Positions 53,605-62,403 of a stretch of DNA of 64,000 bases are shown here, in pieces. Position 1 is the stretch's first letter; each line of letters starts with the position of its first letter. Below the pieces are notes generated by a model, which worked only from the letters and a program-made list of their open reading frames with translations, had not been told where the DNA came from and searched no databases. Source of the DNA: Belnapia arida (GTDB taxonomy: Bacteria; Pseudomonadota; Alphaproteobacteria; Acetobacterales; Acetobacteraceae); the NCBI RefSeq assembly GCF_016773205.1, contig NZ_JAETWB010000026.1, positions 1 to 64,000 of the forward strand, read 5' to 3'. The position numbers and the translations under genes are program-made.

Positions 53605-54579
53605 ATGTGCCGCCTGCTGCTTGCCTTGCCGCTCCTGCTGGCGACCCTGCCGGCCTGGGCCTTCCCTGACCGGCCGATCACGCTCGCCACCGGCTATGCC
53701 CCCGGCGGCTCCACCGATATCGCTGCGCGGCTGCTGGCCGAGCGGCTCGCCGCCAATCTCGGGCCGGAGGCGCGGGTGGTGGTGGAGAACCGGCCCGGCG
53801 CCGCCGGCATCGTCGCCAGCGACTGGCTGCGGCGGCAGGCGCCGGACGGCCACACCATCATGCTGGTCGAAAGCTCCTCCCATGCCATCGCCCCAGCGGC
53901 GCTAGTGGGCGGCACGCGCTACGACCCGGTGGCGGATTTCTCGCATCTCGGCGTCATCGGCACCGCGCCGCTGCTGATGATCGTGAACAAGGACTTCCCG
54001 GCCGCCACGGCCTCCGAGGTGCTGGCCCGGCTGCGCGCCGCCCCGCCGGAGAGTATCACCTATGCCACCTCCGGCGTCGGCACGATCGTGCACCTGGCAC
54101 CCGAGATGCTGGCGCTCGACCTCAAGACGCGCTTCGTCCACATCCCCTACCGCAGCGGAGGGCAGATGCTGACGGCGATCTTCCAGGGCGAAGGGCAGTT
54201 CGGCATCGCCGTGCTGGCCTCCGCCGCGCAGCAGGTACGGGACGGAATGGTGCGGGGCATCGCGGTGACGGGGAACCGGCGCTTCCCCTCCTTCCCCGAC
54301 CTGCCGACGCTCGCCGAGGCCGGCGTCCCCGGCTACGACATCGCCACCTGGAACATCATCCTCGGCCCGCCCGGCATGCCGCCCGCGGTGCAGGCGGCGC
54401 TGAACCGGGCACTCGTCGCCTCGATCGCCGAGCCGGCGCTGCGGCAGCGGCTGCTGACGGCGGGCGTCGATGCCTGGACGGCGCCGAACGGCCCGGCCGA
54501 GGCGCGCGACTTCCTCGTGCGGGAGGTAGCCAAGTTCCGCACGGTGGTCGAGCGGACGGGCGTGAAGCTGGAGCCTTAG
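53605..54579 (+). CDS. Bug/TctC-family periplasmic solute receptor
   Basis: The 324-residue protein has a signal peptide (LLLALPLLLATLPAWAFP) and Bug motifs: FPDRPITLATGYAPGGSTDI, VVENRPGAAGIVASDWLRRQ, YATSGVGTIVHLAPEMLALD, HIPYRSGGQMLTAIFQGEGQ and a standard C terminus ending RTGVKLEP. It is the last gene of the plus-strand run that starts with the sugar receptor, after 32 bp. It lacks TctAB partners in this window. Its stop codon region overlaps the convergent TlpA-like gene by four bases. Unlike the Bug genes in the left half it is intact and in operon context. Confidence 0.88.
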   Translation: MCRLLLALPLLLATLPAWAFPDRPITLATGYAPGGSTDIAARLLAERLAANLGPEARVVVENRPGAAGIVASDWLRRQAPDGHTIMLVESSSHAIAPAALVGGTRYDPVADFSHLGVIGTAPLLMIVNKDFPAATASEVLARLRAAPPESITYATSGVGTIVHLAPEMLALDLKTRFVHIPYRSGGQMLTAIFQGEGQFGIAVLASAAQQVRDGMVRGIAVTGNRRFPSFPDLPTLAEAGVPGYDIATWNIILGPPGMPPAVQAALNRALVASIAEPALRQRLLTAGVDAWTAPNGPAEARDFLVREVAKFRTVVERTGVKLEP

Positions 54580-55151
54580 GTCCGCTCCTGGTCCGGCGCG
54601 CTCCGCGGCGGGCCGACAAGGCGGCGGATCGCGGCCAGCATCTCGGGCGAATCCCAAGGCTGGTCGCCTTCCGCCCGCGCCCGCTCGCGGCCTTCGCGGT
54701 CGATCACCAGCGTCGTCGGCAGGCCGCGGGCGCCGAGGGCCCGGCTCGCCGCGCCGCGTGGGTCGAGCCAGAGGCCGAGCTGGCGGATGCCCTTATCGCG
54801 GTAGAAGGGCTCGACCATCGCGCGGCCGCCGCGGTCGGAGGAGAGGGCGAGGATTACGATGCTTTCCGCCGCCAGCGCCGCCTGGGCACGGTCGAGCGCC
54901 GGCATCTCGGCGACGCAGGGCGGGCACCAGGTGGCCCAGAGGTTGATCAGCAACCCCTTGCCGGCGAAGTCGGCGACGGTGTGCGGCTTGCCCTCGGCAT
55001 CGGTGAAGCTGAACTCCGGCAGCGGCTTCGGCGCAGATTCGGTAAGCTTCGCGGCCAGGGCTTTGCGCCCGAGGGCGGCGCCCGCTAGGGTCCCGGCCGC
55101 CGCCAGGGCGATCGTCCGGCGGGTCGCACGCAGTCCGGAAAGCGCAGCCAT
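54576..55151 (-). CDS. TlpA-like periplasmic thioredoxin
   Basis: The 191-residue protein has a signal ([21 protein letters not shown], cut near ALAA) and a thioredoxin fold with the redox site [17 protein letters not shown] and the cis-proline region [18 protein letters not shown]. TlpA proteins reduce disulfides in the periplasm for cytochrome c or oxidase assembly. It is convergent with the Bug gene and divergent from argH, with only one base between the two start codons (CAT 55149-55151, GTG 55153). Its ribosome site therefore lies within argH. Confidence 0.85.
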   Translation of the reverse strand: MAALSGLRATRRTIALAAAGTLAGAALGRKALAAKLTESAPKPLPEFSFTDAEGKPHTVADFAGKGLLINLWATWCPPCVAEMPALDRAQAALAAESIVILALSSDRGGRAMVEPFYRDKGIRQLGLWLDPRGAASRALGARGLPTTLVIDREGRERARAEGDQPWDSPEMLAAIRRLVGPPRSAPDQERT

Positions 55152-55152
55152 C

Positions 55153-56535
55153 GTGTCCAGTAACTCCCAATGGGGCGGCCGCTTCGCCGCCGGTCCCTCC
55201 GCCATCATGCAGGCGATCAACGCCTCGATCGGCTTCGACCGCAAGATGTGGCGCCAGGACATCCGGGGCAGCCTCGCCCATGCTGCCATGCTGGCGCATG
55301 TGGGGATCATCACGACCGAGGACGAGAGGGCGATCCGCGAGGGGCTGGAGGCGATCGCGGCGCGGATCGAGGCCGGGGAATTCCCCTGGGACGAGGCGCT
55401 CGAGGACATTCATATGAACATCGAGGCGCGGCTGACCGAGGCCATCGGCGAGGCCGGCAAGCGCCTGCATACCGGCCGCAGCCGGAACGACCAGGTGGCG
55501 CTCGATGTCCGGCTCTGGGTGCGGGATGCGATCGACGGGCTCGCCGGGCAGGTCGAGGATGTGATGCGGGCGCTGGTCGAGCAGGCGGAGGCGCAGGCGG
55601 CGACGGTGATGCCGGGCTTCACCCATCTGCAGCCGGCGCAGCCGACGACCTTCGGCCACCACATGCTCGCCTATGTCGAGATGCTGTCGCGCGACCGCGG
55701 GCGGCTGCTCGATTGCCGGAAGCGCCTCAACGAGAGCCCGCTCGGGGCGGCGGCGCTGTGCGGCACCGGCTTCCCCATCGACCGGCGGATGACGGCGGAG
55801 GCGCTCGGCTTCGATGGGCCGATGCGCAACAGCCTCGATGCCGTCGCCAGCCGCGACTTCGCCGCCGAGTTCCTTTTCGCCTGCGCGATGTGCGCGACGC
55901 ATCTCAGCCGCTTCGCGGAGGAGGTGGTGATCTGGACGAGCCCCTATTTCGGCTTCGTCAAGCTCTCCGACGCCTTCACCACCGGCTCCTCCATCATGCC
56001 GCAGAAGCGCAACCCGGATGCCGCCGAGCTGGTGCGCGGCAAGACGGGGCGGGTGATGGGCGCGCTCATCGGCATGCTGACGGTGCTGAAGGGCCTGCCG
56101 ATGACCTATGGCAAGGACATGCAGGAGGACAAGGAGGGCATCTTCGACGCGGCGGAGACGATGACGCTCTGCCTCGCAGCGACCGCCGGGATGGTGCGCG
56201 ACATGAAGCCGGATGGGGCGCGGCTGCGCGAGGCGGCGGGCGCGGGCTTCTCCACCGCCACCGACCTCGCCGACTGGCTGGTGCGGGAGCTGCGGATGCC
56301 GTTCCGCGATGCGCATCACGTCACCGGGCGGCTCGTCGCCAGGGCGGAGGCGAAGGGCAGCGACCTTGCCGGGCTGACGCTGGCCGAGATGCAGGCCGTC
56401 GAGCCGCGCATCACGGAGGCGATCTACGGCGTGCTGACGGTCGAGGCCTCGGTCGCCTCGCGGGCCTGCTTCGGCGGGACGGCGCCGGAGAATGTCCGCC
56501 ACATGGCGGCCGAGTGGCGGGAGCGGCTGGCGTGA
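55153..56535 (+). CDS. argH: argininosuccinate lyase
   Basis: The 460-residue enzyme splits argininosuccinate to arginine and fumarate, the last step of arginine synthesis. The fumarase-superfamily signature [12 protein letters not shown] holds the catalytic serine loop, and [37 protein letters not shown] and the N-terminal WGGRF are all present. The start is GTG 55153, needed to include the WGGRF motif. It begins one base away from the divergent TlpA-like gene, so its own translation signals lie inside that gene. Its stop overlaps the lptM start (GTGA). Family length is about 460, as here. Confidence 0.95.
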   Translation: MSSNSQWGGRFAAGPSAIMQAINASIGFDRKMWRQDIRGSLAHAAMLAHVGIITTEDERAIREGLEAIAARIEAGEFPWDEALEDIHMNIEARLTEAIGEAGKRLHTGRSRNDQVALDVRLWVRDAIDGLAGQVEDVMRALVEQAEAQAATVMPGFTHLQPAQPTTFGHHMLAYVEMLSRDRGRLLDCRKRLNESPLGAAALCGTGFPIDRRMTAEALGFDGPMRNSLDAVASRDFAAEFLFACAMCATHLSRFAEEVVIWTSPYFGFVKLSDAFTTGSSIMPQKRNPDAAELVRGKTGRVMGALIGMLTVLKGLPMTYGKDMQEDKEGIFDAAETMTLCLAATAGMVRDMKPDGARLREAAGAGFSTATDLADWLVRELRMPFRDAHHVTGRLVARAEAKGSDLAGLTLAEMQAVEPRITEAIYGVLTVEASVASRACFGGTAPENVRHMAAEWRERLA

Positions 56536-56723
56536 TCCGGCTGTTCCTCGCCCTGCTGGCCCTGGTGCCGCTTGTCGGCTGCGGACGGGCCGGGCCACCG
56601 CGGGCGCCCGGGCCCAAGGAGGAGGTCATCTATCCGCGCGCCTATCCGAGGCCGGACCCGCCGCCGGTGCCGCCGGGCGCGGCATCGCCTGAGGGTGCGG
56701 CGCGGGTGCCGAGGGCGCGCTAG
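56532..56723 (+). CDS. lptM: LptM-like small lipoprotein
   Basis: The 63-residue protein has a short hydrophobic signal and lipobox ([18 protein letters not shown]), then a proline-rich tail. CGRxGPP after the lipidated cysteine is the hallmark of LptM (formerly YifL), which helps the LptD-E LPS translocon mature. argH-lptM-lysA is the common gene order; here lptM follows argH with overlapping codons (GTGA), but lysA is not downstream. The start is GTG 56532. Confidence 0.8.
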   Translation: MIRLFLALLALVPLVGCGRAGPPRAPGPKEEVIYPRAYPRPDPPPVPPGAASPEGAARVPRAR

Positions 56724-57079
56724 GCTTCCGGTCATCCCGGATGGCAAGGCCGTCCGGGGCGGGAAGGCTTGAAGAATTGAAGTGGGCGGTCGCCAAGCCA
56801 TTGATCTAGCTTGGGTCGGCTGCGGATTTTTAGGATTTCAGGAATTTAGCGGGGTGCGCGGGTTCGACCGGCGAAACCCCAATTCATCGGAACTGCACGG
56901 CGGGACGATGGCCGGGCCAGGCTTGGCCATGGGGGCGACGGGAGCAGGATGGTGCCGCCGGCGCGGCGAGGCCTGGGCGAAAATTCCTATATCGTAACTC
57001 TCGGCCCATGGCAAGCCGGAGCGTGGGGCGGGCAACCCATGCGCCCTCCCTGCCGTTCCCCTGCGCAGGAGGACACGGC
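56724..57079. other. 356-bp gap after lptM with no supported gene
   Basis: I see no conserved frame on either strand. The stretch is less GC-rich than its flanks and includes CGGATTTTTAGGATTTCAGG (56826-56845). A GGTTCGACC string (56862-56870) recalls a tRNA T-arm, but no cloverleaf can be built. The expected lysA gene is absent. The last part holds AGGAGG (57067-57072), the ribosome site for the MBL gene. Confidence 0.5.
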
Positions 57080-57958
57080 ATGCGCATCCACCACCTCGAT
57101 TGCGGCCCGGCCCGGCCGCTCGGCGGCGCCCTCATGGACGGCGTCAGCCCAGGCGCCGTCGGCCGGCTGAGCTGCCATTGCCTGGCGATCGAGACCGACC
57201 GGGACGGGCTGGTGCTGGTCGATACCGGCCTCGGCCTGCGCGACGTGATGCGGCCCTGGCAGCGGCTGCCGGCGGTGAATGCGGCCCTGCTGCGCTTCCG
57301 CCTCGACCCGGACCGCACCATGCTGCGGCATCTCCGCCGGCTCGGCCATTCGCCGCACGATGTGCGGCACATCGTCATGACGCATCTCGACTTCGACCAT
57401 GCGGGCGGGCTGATCGACTTCCCGCATGCCGCGGTGCATGTGATGGCGCCGGAGGCGAAGGCGGCGCGGGCGCGGCGGACCCTGCTCGACCGGGTGCGCT
57501 ACCGGCCGGGGCAGTGGGGCGATACGGCGCGCTGGCGGACCTATTCCGACCGCACCTCCGGCCGCTGGTTCGGCTTCGACGCGGTGACGGAGCTGGAGGG
57601 GCTGCCGCCCGAGATCCTGATGGTGCCGCTGCCGGGCCATAGCGCGGGGCATGCCGGCGTCGCCATCGAGGGGCCGCGCGGCTGGATGCTGCATGCGGGC
57701 GACACCTATTTCAACCGCGCCGAGGTGCATTCCCCGCTGCCCGGCTGCCCGGCGGGCAGCGCCGCCTATGAGCGGGTGATGGCCTGGGATGCGCGCCTCG
57801 CCTGGGCCAACCAGGGCCGGCTGCGGCGGCTGCTCGAGGAGCCGGATGCCTCGCTCGCGGTCTTCTGCACGCATGATCCGGTGGAGTTCGTCGCCATGTC
57901 GGTGTGGCAGGGCAATGCGCCGGCCGCCGAGGCGGAGCGGGTGGCGAGCGCGGCCTGA
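57080..57958 (+). CDS. metallo-beta-lactamase-fold hydrolase
   Basis: The 292-residue protein has the MBL fold with strands LVLVDTGLGLRDVM, the metal site MTHLDFDHAGGLIDFPHA, PLPGHSAGHAGVAIEG, HAGDTYF and FCTHDPVEF, giving the usual His, Asp and His ligands. The first motif is HxDxDH rather than HxHxDH, a variant seen in some lactonase- and phosphodiesterase-like members. It probably hydrolyses a lactone or another ester in the cytoplasm. ATG 57080 follows AGGAGG; the frame is open to 57008 without conserved sequence. The Rieske genes follow in the same direction after 39 bp. Confidence 0.8.
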   Translation: MRIHHLDCGPARPLGGALMDGVSPGAVGRLSCHCLAIETDRDGLVLVDTGLGLRDVMRPWQRLPAVNAALLRFRLDPDRTMLRHLRRLGHSPHDVRHIVMTHLDFDHAGGLIDFPHAAVHVMAPEAKAARARRTLLDRVRYRPGQWGDTARWRTYSDRTSGRWFGFDAVTELEGLPPEILMVPLPGHSAGHAGVAIEGPRGWMLHAGDTYFNRAEVHSPLPGCPAGSAAYERVMAWDARLAWANQGRLRRLLEEPDASLAVFCTHDPVEFVAMSVWQGNAPAAEAERVASAA

Positions 57959-57997
57959 GCGGGCTAGCCTTCCCGATAGCGAAGGGGGAGGACGGGC

Positions 57998-58411
57998 ATG
58001 GCGCGCCATGTCGTCGCCGCGGTGGGCGAGATCCCGCCGGGCGGGCGCAAGCTGGTGGAAGTGCGCGGGCGGCGCATCGCGCTCTTCCATGTGGCGGGGG
58101 AGTATTTCGCCCTCACCGACCGCTGCCCTCATGAGGGGGGCAGCCTCTGCGCCGGGCGGCTCAGCGGGCTCGTCCGTTCCTCGGAGCCGGGGCGCTACGA
58201 GTATTCGCGGCCGCAGGAGATGCTCGCCTGCTCCTGGCATGGCTGGGAGTTCGACATCCGCACCGGCCAAAGCTATTGCGACCCGGACAGCATCCGCGCC
58301 CGCACCTATGCCGTCAGCGTTGAGCCGGGCGAGGCGCTGGCGAAAGGTCCCTTCGTCGCCGAGACCTTCCCTGTCTCGGTCGATGGACAATATATCCTGG
58401 TGGAGGTCTGA
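57998..58411 (+). CDS. Rieske [2Fe-2S] ferredoxin-like protein
   Basis: The 137-residue protein has the two Rieske ligand boxes, CPHEGGSLCAG and CSWHGWEFDI, in a single domain: GEIPPGGRKLVEVRGRRIAL FHVAGEYFALTDRCPH. There is no signal peptide or membrane anchor, so it is a soluble electron carrier. It is longer than most ferredoxins because of an insertion around SEPGRYEYSRPQEML. The second Rieske gene follows after six bases. No oxygenase alpha subunit or reductase gene is adjacent. Confidence 0.87.
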   Translation: MARHVVAAVGEIPPGGRKLVEVRGRRIALFHVAGEYFALTDRCPHEGGSLCAGRLSGLVRSSEPGRYEYSRPQEMLACSWHGWEFDIRTGQSYCDPDSIRARTYAVSVEPGEALAKGPFVAETFPVSVDGQYILVEV

Positions 58412-58417
58412 CCGCTC

Positions 58418-58726
58418 ATGGCCGAATGGCACCGCGTCGCCGAGGAAGGCGACCTGGCCGAGAACATGCCGCTGCCGGTGCGCATCGGTGATACCTGCAT
58501 CGCCGTGGTGCGGCTGGAGGATGGCATCTTCGCGGTCAACGACATCTGCACGCATGAATATGCGCTGCTGTCCGATGGCTATTGCGAGGACGGCAAGCTG
58601 GAATGCCCGCTGCACCAGGCCTGCTTCGACATCCGCACCGGGGCGGCGCTGAACGAGCCGGCGGAGGTGCCGGTCGCCACCTACAAGGTAAAGCTCGAGG
58701 GCGGCGGGGTCTTCGTCGAGCTTTGA
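58418..58726 (+). CDS. Rieske ferredoxin (non-heme iron oxygenase type)
   Basis: The 102-residue protein has ligand boxes CTHEYALLSDGY and CPLHQACFDI and the short compact form of BphA3/NahAb-type ferredoxins (AEWHRVAEEGDLAENMPLPV). It should pass single electrons to a ring-hydroxylating oxygenase. Six bases separate it from the preceding Rieske gene. Its 3' end overlaps the convergent LacI gene by 46 bp. No terminal oxygenase is seen in the window, so its partner must be encoded elsewhere. Confidence 0.88.
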   Translation: MAEWHRVAEEGDLAENMPLPVRIGDTCIAVVRLEDGIFAVNDICTHEYALLSDGYCEDGKLECPLHQACFDIRTGAALNEPAEVPVATYKVKLEGGGVFVEL

Positions 58727-59715
58727 GGCCGCGGCGGGGCTGATGCCGTGGAGCCGCGCAGGATGGCGCGGCCGCTGAGCATCACCTTGCGGACTGGGGC
58801 CGATGGGGTGCGGAGGCGCTCGAGGAGCAGCGCCATCGCCTGGCGGCCGATGGCCTCGAGCGGCTGCTCGATCACGGTGATGCCGGGCTCCACCAGCCCG
58901 GTCCAGGGCTCGTTGTCGAATCCGGCGAGCGCCAGGTCAGCGGGGATGCGCAGGCCGGCGCCGCGGGCCGCGCGCAGCAGGCCCATCAGCAGGAGCGAAT
59001 TGCTGGTGATCATCGCCTCGGGCCGCCCCTGCTGGCAGAGCGCGGCGAAGCCGGCCTCCGCCGCCTCCACCTGCGGCAGGACGAAGCGCAGCGCCGGCGC
59101 CAGCCCGTGCCGCGCCATGGCGGCGCGGTAGCCCTCGGCCCGCTCCACCCCGGTCCCGCTGGTCTGGCCGAACAGCCCGGCGATGCGGCGATAGCCCTGC
59201 GCCACCAGATAGTCGACCAGCGCCGCGCTCGCCCCCGCATTGTCCAGCAGGACGGAATCGAAGAGGCCCGGCGGCCCCGGGCGGTCGATCAGCACCACCG
59301 GCATCGCGGGCGGCGCCTCCGCCAAGCCCTCGGCGGTGGCGCGGGTCGGGGCCAGGATCAGGCCGGCCACACGCTCCTCCTGCATCAGGGCGAGGTAGGC
59401 GGCCTCGCGCGCCGGGTCCTCGTCGGTGTTGCAGAGCAGGACGCGAAGGCCGGCCTCATAGGCGGCAGCCTCCACGGCGCGGGCAACGCCGGTGAAGAAG
59501 GGGTTGCCGATATCGGCGAGGACCAGCCCGATCGTCCCGCTCTCCTGCGAGCGGAGGCGGCGGGCGGCGAGGTTGGGGCGGTAGCCTGTGGCGCGCACCG
59601 CCTCCAGCACCTGGGCGCGGAGCGCCTCGCTCACCGGCCCCTTGCCCAGGGCGCGGGACACCGTGGCGGGCGAGACGCCGGCGGCGCGGGCGACATCCTT
59701 GATGCTGGTGGTCAT
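58681..59715 (-). CDS. LacI-family repressor, probable fructose-operon regulator
   Basis: The 344-residue protein has the LacI helix-turn-helix and hinge (IKDVARAAGVSPATVSRALG, RATGYRPNLAARRLRSQESG) and a periplasmic-binding-like sensor domain (IGLVLADIGNPFFTGVARAV, PVVLIDRPGPPGLFDSVLLD). It is divergent from fruB, which makes it the likely regulator of fructose uptake, sensing fructose 1-phosphate or a related sugar phosphate. Two LacI-type operators lie at 59720-59733 and 59820-59833, one beside its own start, suggesting autoregulation. ATG 59715 begins the conserved region; ATG 59724 is an alternative start three codons upstream. Confidence 0.88.
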   Translation of the reverse strand: MTTSIKDVARAAGVSPATVSRALGKGPVSEALRAQVLEAVRATGYRPNLAARRLRSQESGTIGLVLADIGNPFFTGVARAVEAAAYEAGLRVLLCNTDEDPAREAAYLALMQEERVAGLILAPTRATAEGLAEAPPAMPVVLIDRPGPPGLFDSVLLDNAGASAALVDYLVAQGYRRIAGLFGQTSGTGVERAEGYRAAMARHGLAPALRFVLPQVEAAEAGFAALCQQGRPEAMITSNSLLLMGLLRAARGAGLRIPADLALAGFDNEPWTGLVEPGITVIEQPLEAIGRQAMALLLERLRTPSAPVRKVMLSGRAILRGSTASAPPRPQSSTKTPPPSSFTL

Positions 59716-59719
59716 GCGC

Positions 59720-59733
59720 TGCAATCGGTTTCA
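59720..59733. promoter_or_regulatory. LacI-type operator O1 at the regulator start
   Basis: TGCAATCGGTTTCA is an imperfect palindrome with the CG centre typical of LacI/FruR operators (E. coli Cra uses TGAAACGTTTCA). It lies four bases before the regulator's start codon and 100 bp from the matching site upstream of fruB. Confidence 0.6.
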
Positions 59734-59806
59734 ACAAAGCTGCTGTAGCTTGCCCTTCACACACCGGCGCCGCAACCTGGAACCCCGTAACAGCAGCCGA
59801 TTTTCT

Positions 59807-59812
59807 TTGACA
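59807..59812 (+). promoter_or_regulatory. fruB promoter -35 box
   Basis: TTGACA matches the sigma-70 -35 consensus. A -10 box would fall near 59830-59835 (TTTCAT-like, weak), overlapping the operator at 59820-59833, which would let the repressor block the polymerase. The transcript would run into fruB at ATG 59869. Confidence 0.5.
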
Positions 59813-59819
59813 AGCCGAC

Positions 59820-59833
59820 TGAGAACGATTTCA
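59820..59833. promoter_or_regulatory. LacI-type operator O2 in the fruB promoter
   Basis: TGAGAACGATTTCA shares the TG-N-A/G-A-CG-TTTCA plan with the site at 59720-59733, and the two are exactly 100 bp apart. It lies between the -35 box and the likely -10 region, a repressing position. Two sites about ten helical turns apart would allow DNA looping by a tetrameric LacI protein. Confidence 0.6.
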
Positions 59834-59868
59834 TTCATGCCCAACGACGCAAGGCAGGAACGTCCCCC

Positions 59869-62403
59869 ATGGCCACAGCCGCGCCTCCCATGCCGATCAG
59901 CCGTGACCTGGTCCGCCTCGACGCCCGGCCGTTGAGCAAGGCCGCTGCCATCGCCGAGGCCGCCCAGCTTCTCGCCGGCGCCGGTTGCGTCGAGCCCGGC
60001 TATGCCGAAAGCATGGCGCGGCGCGAGGGGACGGCGAACACCTTTCTCGGCCATGGCGTTGCCATCCCGCATGGCATGGGGGCGGACCGCGGCCTGGTGC
60101 GGCGGAACGGCCTGGCCATCCTGCAGGTGCGGGAGGGCGTCGAGTGGAATCCCGGCCAGGTGGCGCACCTCGTCATCGGCATCGCCGCCGCCTCGGACGA
60201 GCACATCGCCATCCTCCGGCGCCTGACGCGGCTGCTGAACGAGCCGGCGCGGCTCCAGGCCCTGTTCACCACGGATGACGCGGAGGCGATCATCGCCGCC
60301 CTCTCCGCCGAGCCGGGCGCCGCCGCGCCGGGAAGGCCCGCCGCCGACCTCGCCGAGCGCTGGGACTGGGTGTTGGACTACCCGGCCGGCCTGCATGCCC
60401 GCCCGGCGACGCGCTGGGTCGAGGCGGCCCGTGGCGCGGGCGGCCGCGTGCAGGTGAGGCATGGCGAGCAGGCGGCCGATGCCACGGCGCTGGTCGGGCT
60501 GCTGCAACTGGGGCTGAAGGCCGGGGACAGCGTCACCGTCTCGGCCGGGACGCCGGCGGCGCTTGCGCGGATGCGGGCGGCCATCACCGGGCTGAGCGCG
60601 CAGGAGAAGGCCGATGCGGCGCAGGCGGCCCGGCGCGCCGCGGCGCCGGCGCGCGGCTGGGAACCGGCCGGGGCCCTCGTCTCGGTGACCGGCATCGGCG
60701 CCAGCCCGGGGCTCGCCATCGGCCGCATCCATGTCCTCGCCAACGCCGAGGCTGCCGTCCCGGATGTGCCGCTGCCGCTGGCCGAGGGCGGGGCGCGGCT
60801 GGAGGAGGCGATCCGCGTCACCCGCGCCCGGCTCAGGGCGCTGGAGGACGACACGGCCCGCCGCCTTGGCCCCGGCGAGGCCGCCATCTTCCGAGCCCAT
60901 GCCGGGCTGTTGGAGGACCCGGACCTCATCACCACCACCTGCCAGCTGATGGTGGAAGGCCATGGCCTCGCCTGGTCCTGGCACCAGGCGGTGGAACGTG
61001 TGGCGGCCGGCCTCGCCGCCCTCGGCAACCCGGTGCTGGCCGGGCGGGCGGCCGACCTGCGCGATGTCGGGCGGCGCGTGCTCGGGCAGATCGACCCCTC
61101 GCTCGCCGGCGGCTCGCTGCACGACCTGCCGGGGGGGCCGGTGATCCTGGTCGCCGAGGACCTCGCCCCCTCCGACACGGCGGGTCTCGACCCAAGCCGG
61201 GTGATCGGGCTGGCGACGGCGACGGGCGGGCCGACCTCGCATACTGCGATCCTCGCCCGCACCCTCGGCCTGCCGGCGCTGGTCGCGGGCGGGCCTGGCC
61301 TGCTGGAGCTCAAGCCGGGGACGGAGGCGGTGCTGGACGGCGCCACCGGCCGGCTGCACCTCTCGCCCGGCGAGGCCGACCTCGCCTCCGCCCGCGCCTT
61401 CCTCGCCGCCCAGCACGAGCAGCGGGCGCGCGAGGCGGCGCAGCGGGCGGAGCCGGCGGCGACGCGGGACGGCCACCGCATCGAGGTCGCGGCCAATATC
61501 AACCTGCCGGACCAGGCCGCCTTCGCCATCGCCCAGGGGGCCGAGGGGGTGGGGCTGATGCGCACCGAATTCCTTTTCCTCGAGCGCGGCGACACACCGG
61601 GGGAGGAGGATCAGTACGCCACCTACCGTGCCATGCTGGAGGCGCTGGGGGGCCGGCGCCTCATCGTCCGTGCCCTCGATATCGGCGGCGACAAGCAGGT
61701 GCCGCATCTGCGGCTGCCGGTGGAGGCGAACCCCTTCCTCGGCGTGCGCGGGGCGCGGCTGCTGCTGCGCCGGCCGGATCTGATGGAGCCGCAGCTCCGC
61801 GCCCTCTACCGCGCCGCGGCGGCGGGCGGGCCGCTCTCCATCATGTTCCCGATGGTGACCTCGGTGCCGGAGGTGGTGGCGCTGCGGGAGGCCTGCGAGC
61901 GCATCCGGGCGGAACTCGAGGCGCCCGAGGTGCCGGTCGGCATCATGGTGGAGGTGCCGGCGGCCGCGGTGCAGGCCGATGCGCTGGCACGGCATGTCGA
62001 CTTCTTCTCGATCGGGACCAATGACCTCACCCAGTACGTGCTGGCCATCGACCGGCAGAACCCGGAACTGGCGGCGGAGGCGGACAGCCTCCACCCGGCG
62101 GTGCTGCGGCTGATCGCGCAGACGGTGGAGGCTGCGACACGGCATGGGCGCTGGGTCGGCGTCTGCGGCGGGCTGGCGGGCGAGGCTTTCGGCGCGGCGC
62201 TGCTCACGGGGCTTGGCGTCGCGGAACTCTCGATGACGCCGCGCGACATCCCAGGGGTGAAGGCGGTGCTGCGCGGCGCCACCCTGCCGGCGCTGCGGGC
62301 GCTGGCCGCGCGCGCCATCGCCTGCGGCACGACAGCGGAGGTGCGGGAATTGGAAGCGGAACTCGATGCGATGACGCGGCCGGCGCCGCAGGCGGCTGCC
62401 TGA
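59869..62403 (+). CDS. fruB: fused PTS fructose EIIA-HPr-enzyme I
   Basis: The 844-residue protein combines three phosphotransferase parts. An EIIA-Fru domain (about 1-150) has the active His68 in GHGVAIPHG. An HPr domain (about 165-250) has His177 in DYPAGLHARPATRWVEAA. An enzyme I domain (about 270-844) has the phosphohistidine loop GGPTSHTAILARTLGLPALV and the PEP-binding segments GLMRTEFLFLERGD and FSIGTNDLTQYVLAIDRQNP. It passes phosphate from PEP to the EIIBC permease. The triple fusion is the usual arrangement in alphaproteobacteria. Its stop overlaps the fruK start (TGATG). A repressor-controlled promoter lies upstream. Confidence 0.95.
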   Translation: MATAAPPMPISRDLVRLDARPLSKAAAIAEAAQLLAGAGCVEPGYAESMARREGTANTFLGHGVAIPHGMGADRGLVRRNGLAILQVREGVEWNPGQVAHLVIGIAAASDEHIAILRRLTRLLNEPARLQALFTTDDAEAIIAALSAEPGAAAPGRPAADLAERWDWVLDYPAGLHARPATRWVEAARGAGGRVQVRHGEQAADATALVGLLQLGLKAGDSVTVSAGTPAALARMRAAITGLSAQEKADAAQAARRAAAPARGWEPAGALVSVTGIGASPGLAIGRIHVLANAEAAVPDVPLPLAEGGARLEEAIRVTRARLRALEDDTARRLGPGEAAIFRAHAGLLEDPDLITTTCQLMVEGHGLAWSWHQAVERVAAGLAALGNPVLAGRAADLRDVGRRVLGQIDPSLAGGSLHDLPGGPVILVAEDLAPSDTAGLDPSRVIGLATATGGPTSHTAILARTLGLPALVAGGPGLLELKPGTEAVLDGATGRLHLSPGEADLASARAFLAAQHEQRAREAAQRAEPAATRDGHRIEVAANINLPDQAAFAIAQGAEGVGLMRTEFLFLERGDTPGEEDQYATYRAMLEALGGRRLIVRALDIGGDKQVPHLRLPVEANPFLGVRGARLLLRRPDLMEPQLRALYRAAAAGGPLSIMFPMVTSVPEVVALREACERIRAELEAPEVPVGIMVEVPAAAVQADALARHVDFFSIGTNDLTQYVLAIDRQNPELAAEADSLHPAVLRLIAQTVEAATRHGRWVGVCGGLAGEAFGAALLTGLGVAELSMTPRDIPGVKAVLRGATLPALRALAARAIACGTTAEVRELEAELDAMTRPAPQAAA

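Noticed and set aside
54793-56598. 601-codon open frame antisense to argH
   Set aside because: It has no recognisable domain and lies wholly across argH with all its signatures intact.
56855-56890. possible tRNA fragment (GGTTCGACC string)
   Set aside because: Only a T-arm-like string is present; no acceptor or anticodon arms can be paired around it.
59731-62145. 804-codon open frame antisense to fruB
   Set aside because: It lacks family motifs and mirrors the third-position GC of the intact PTS gene on the other strand.
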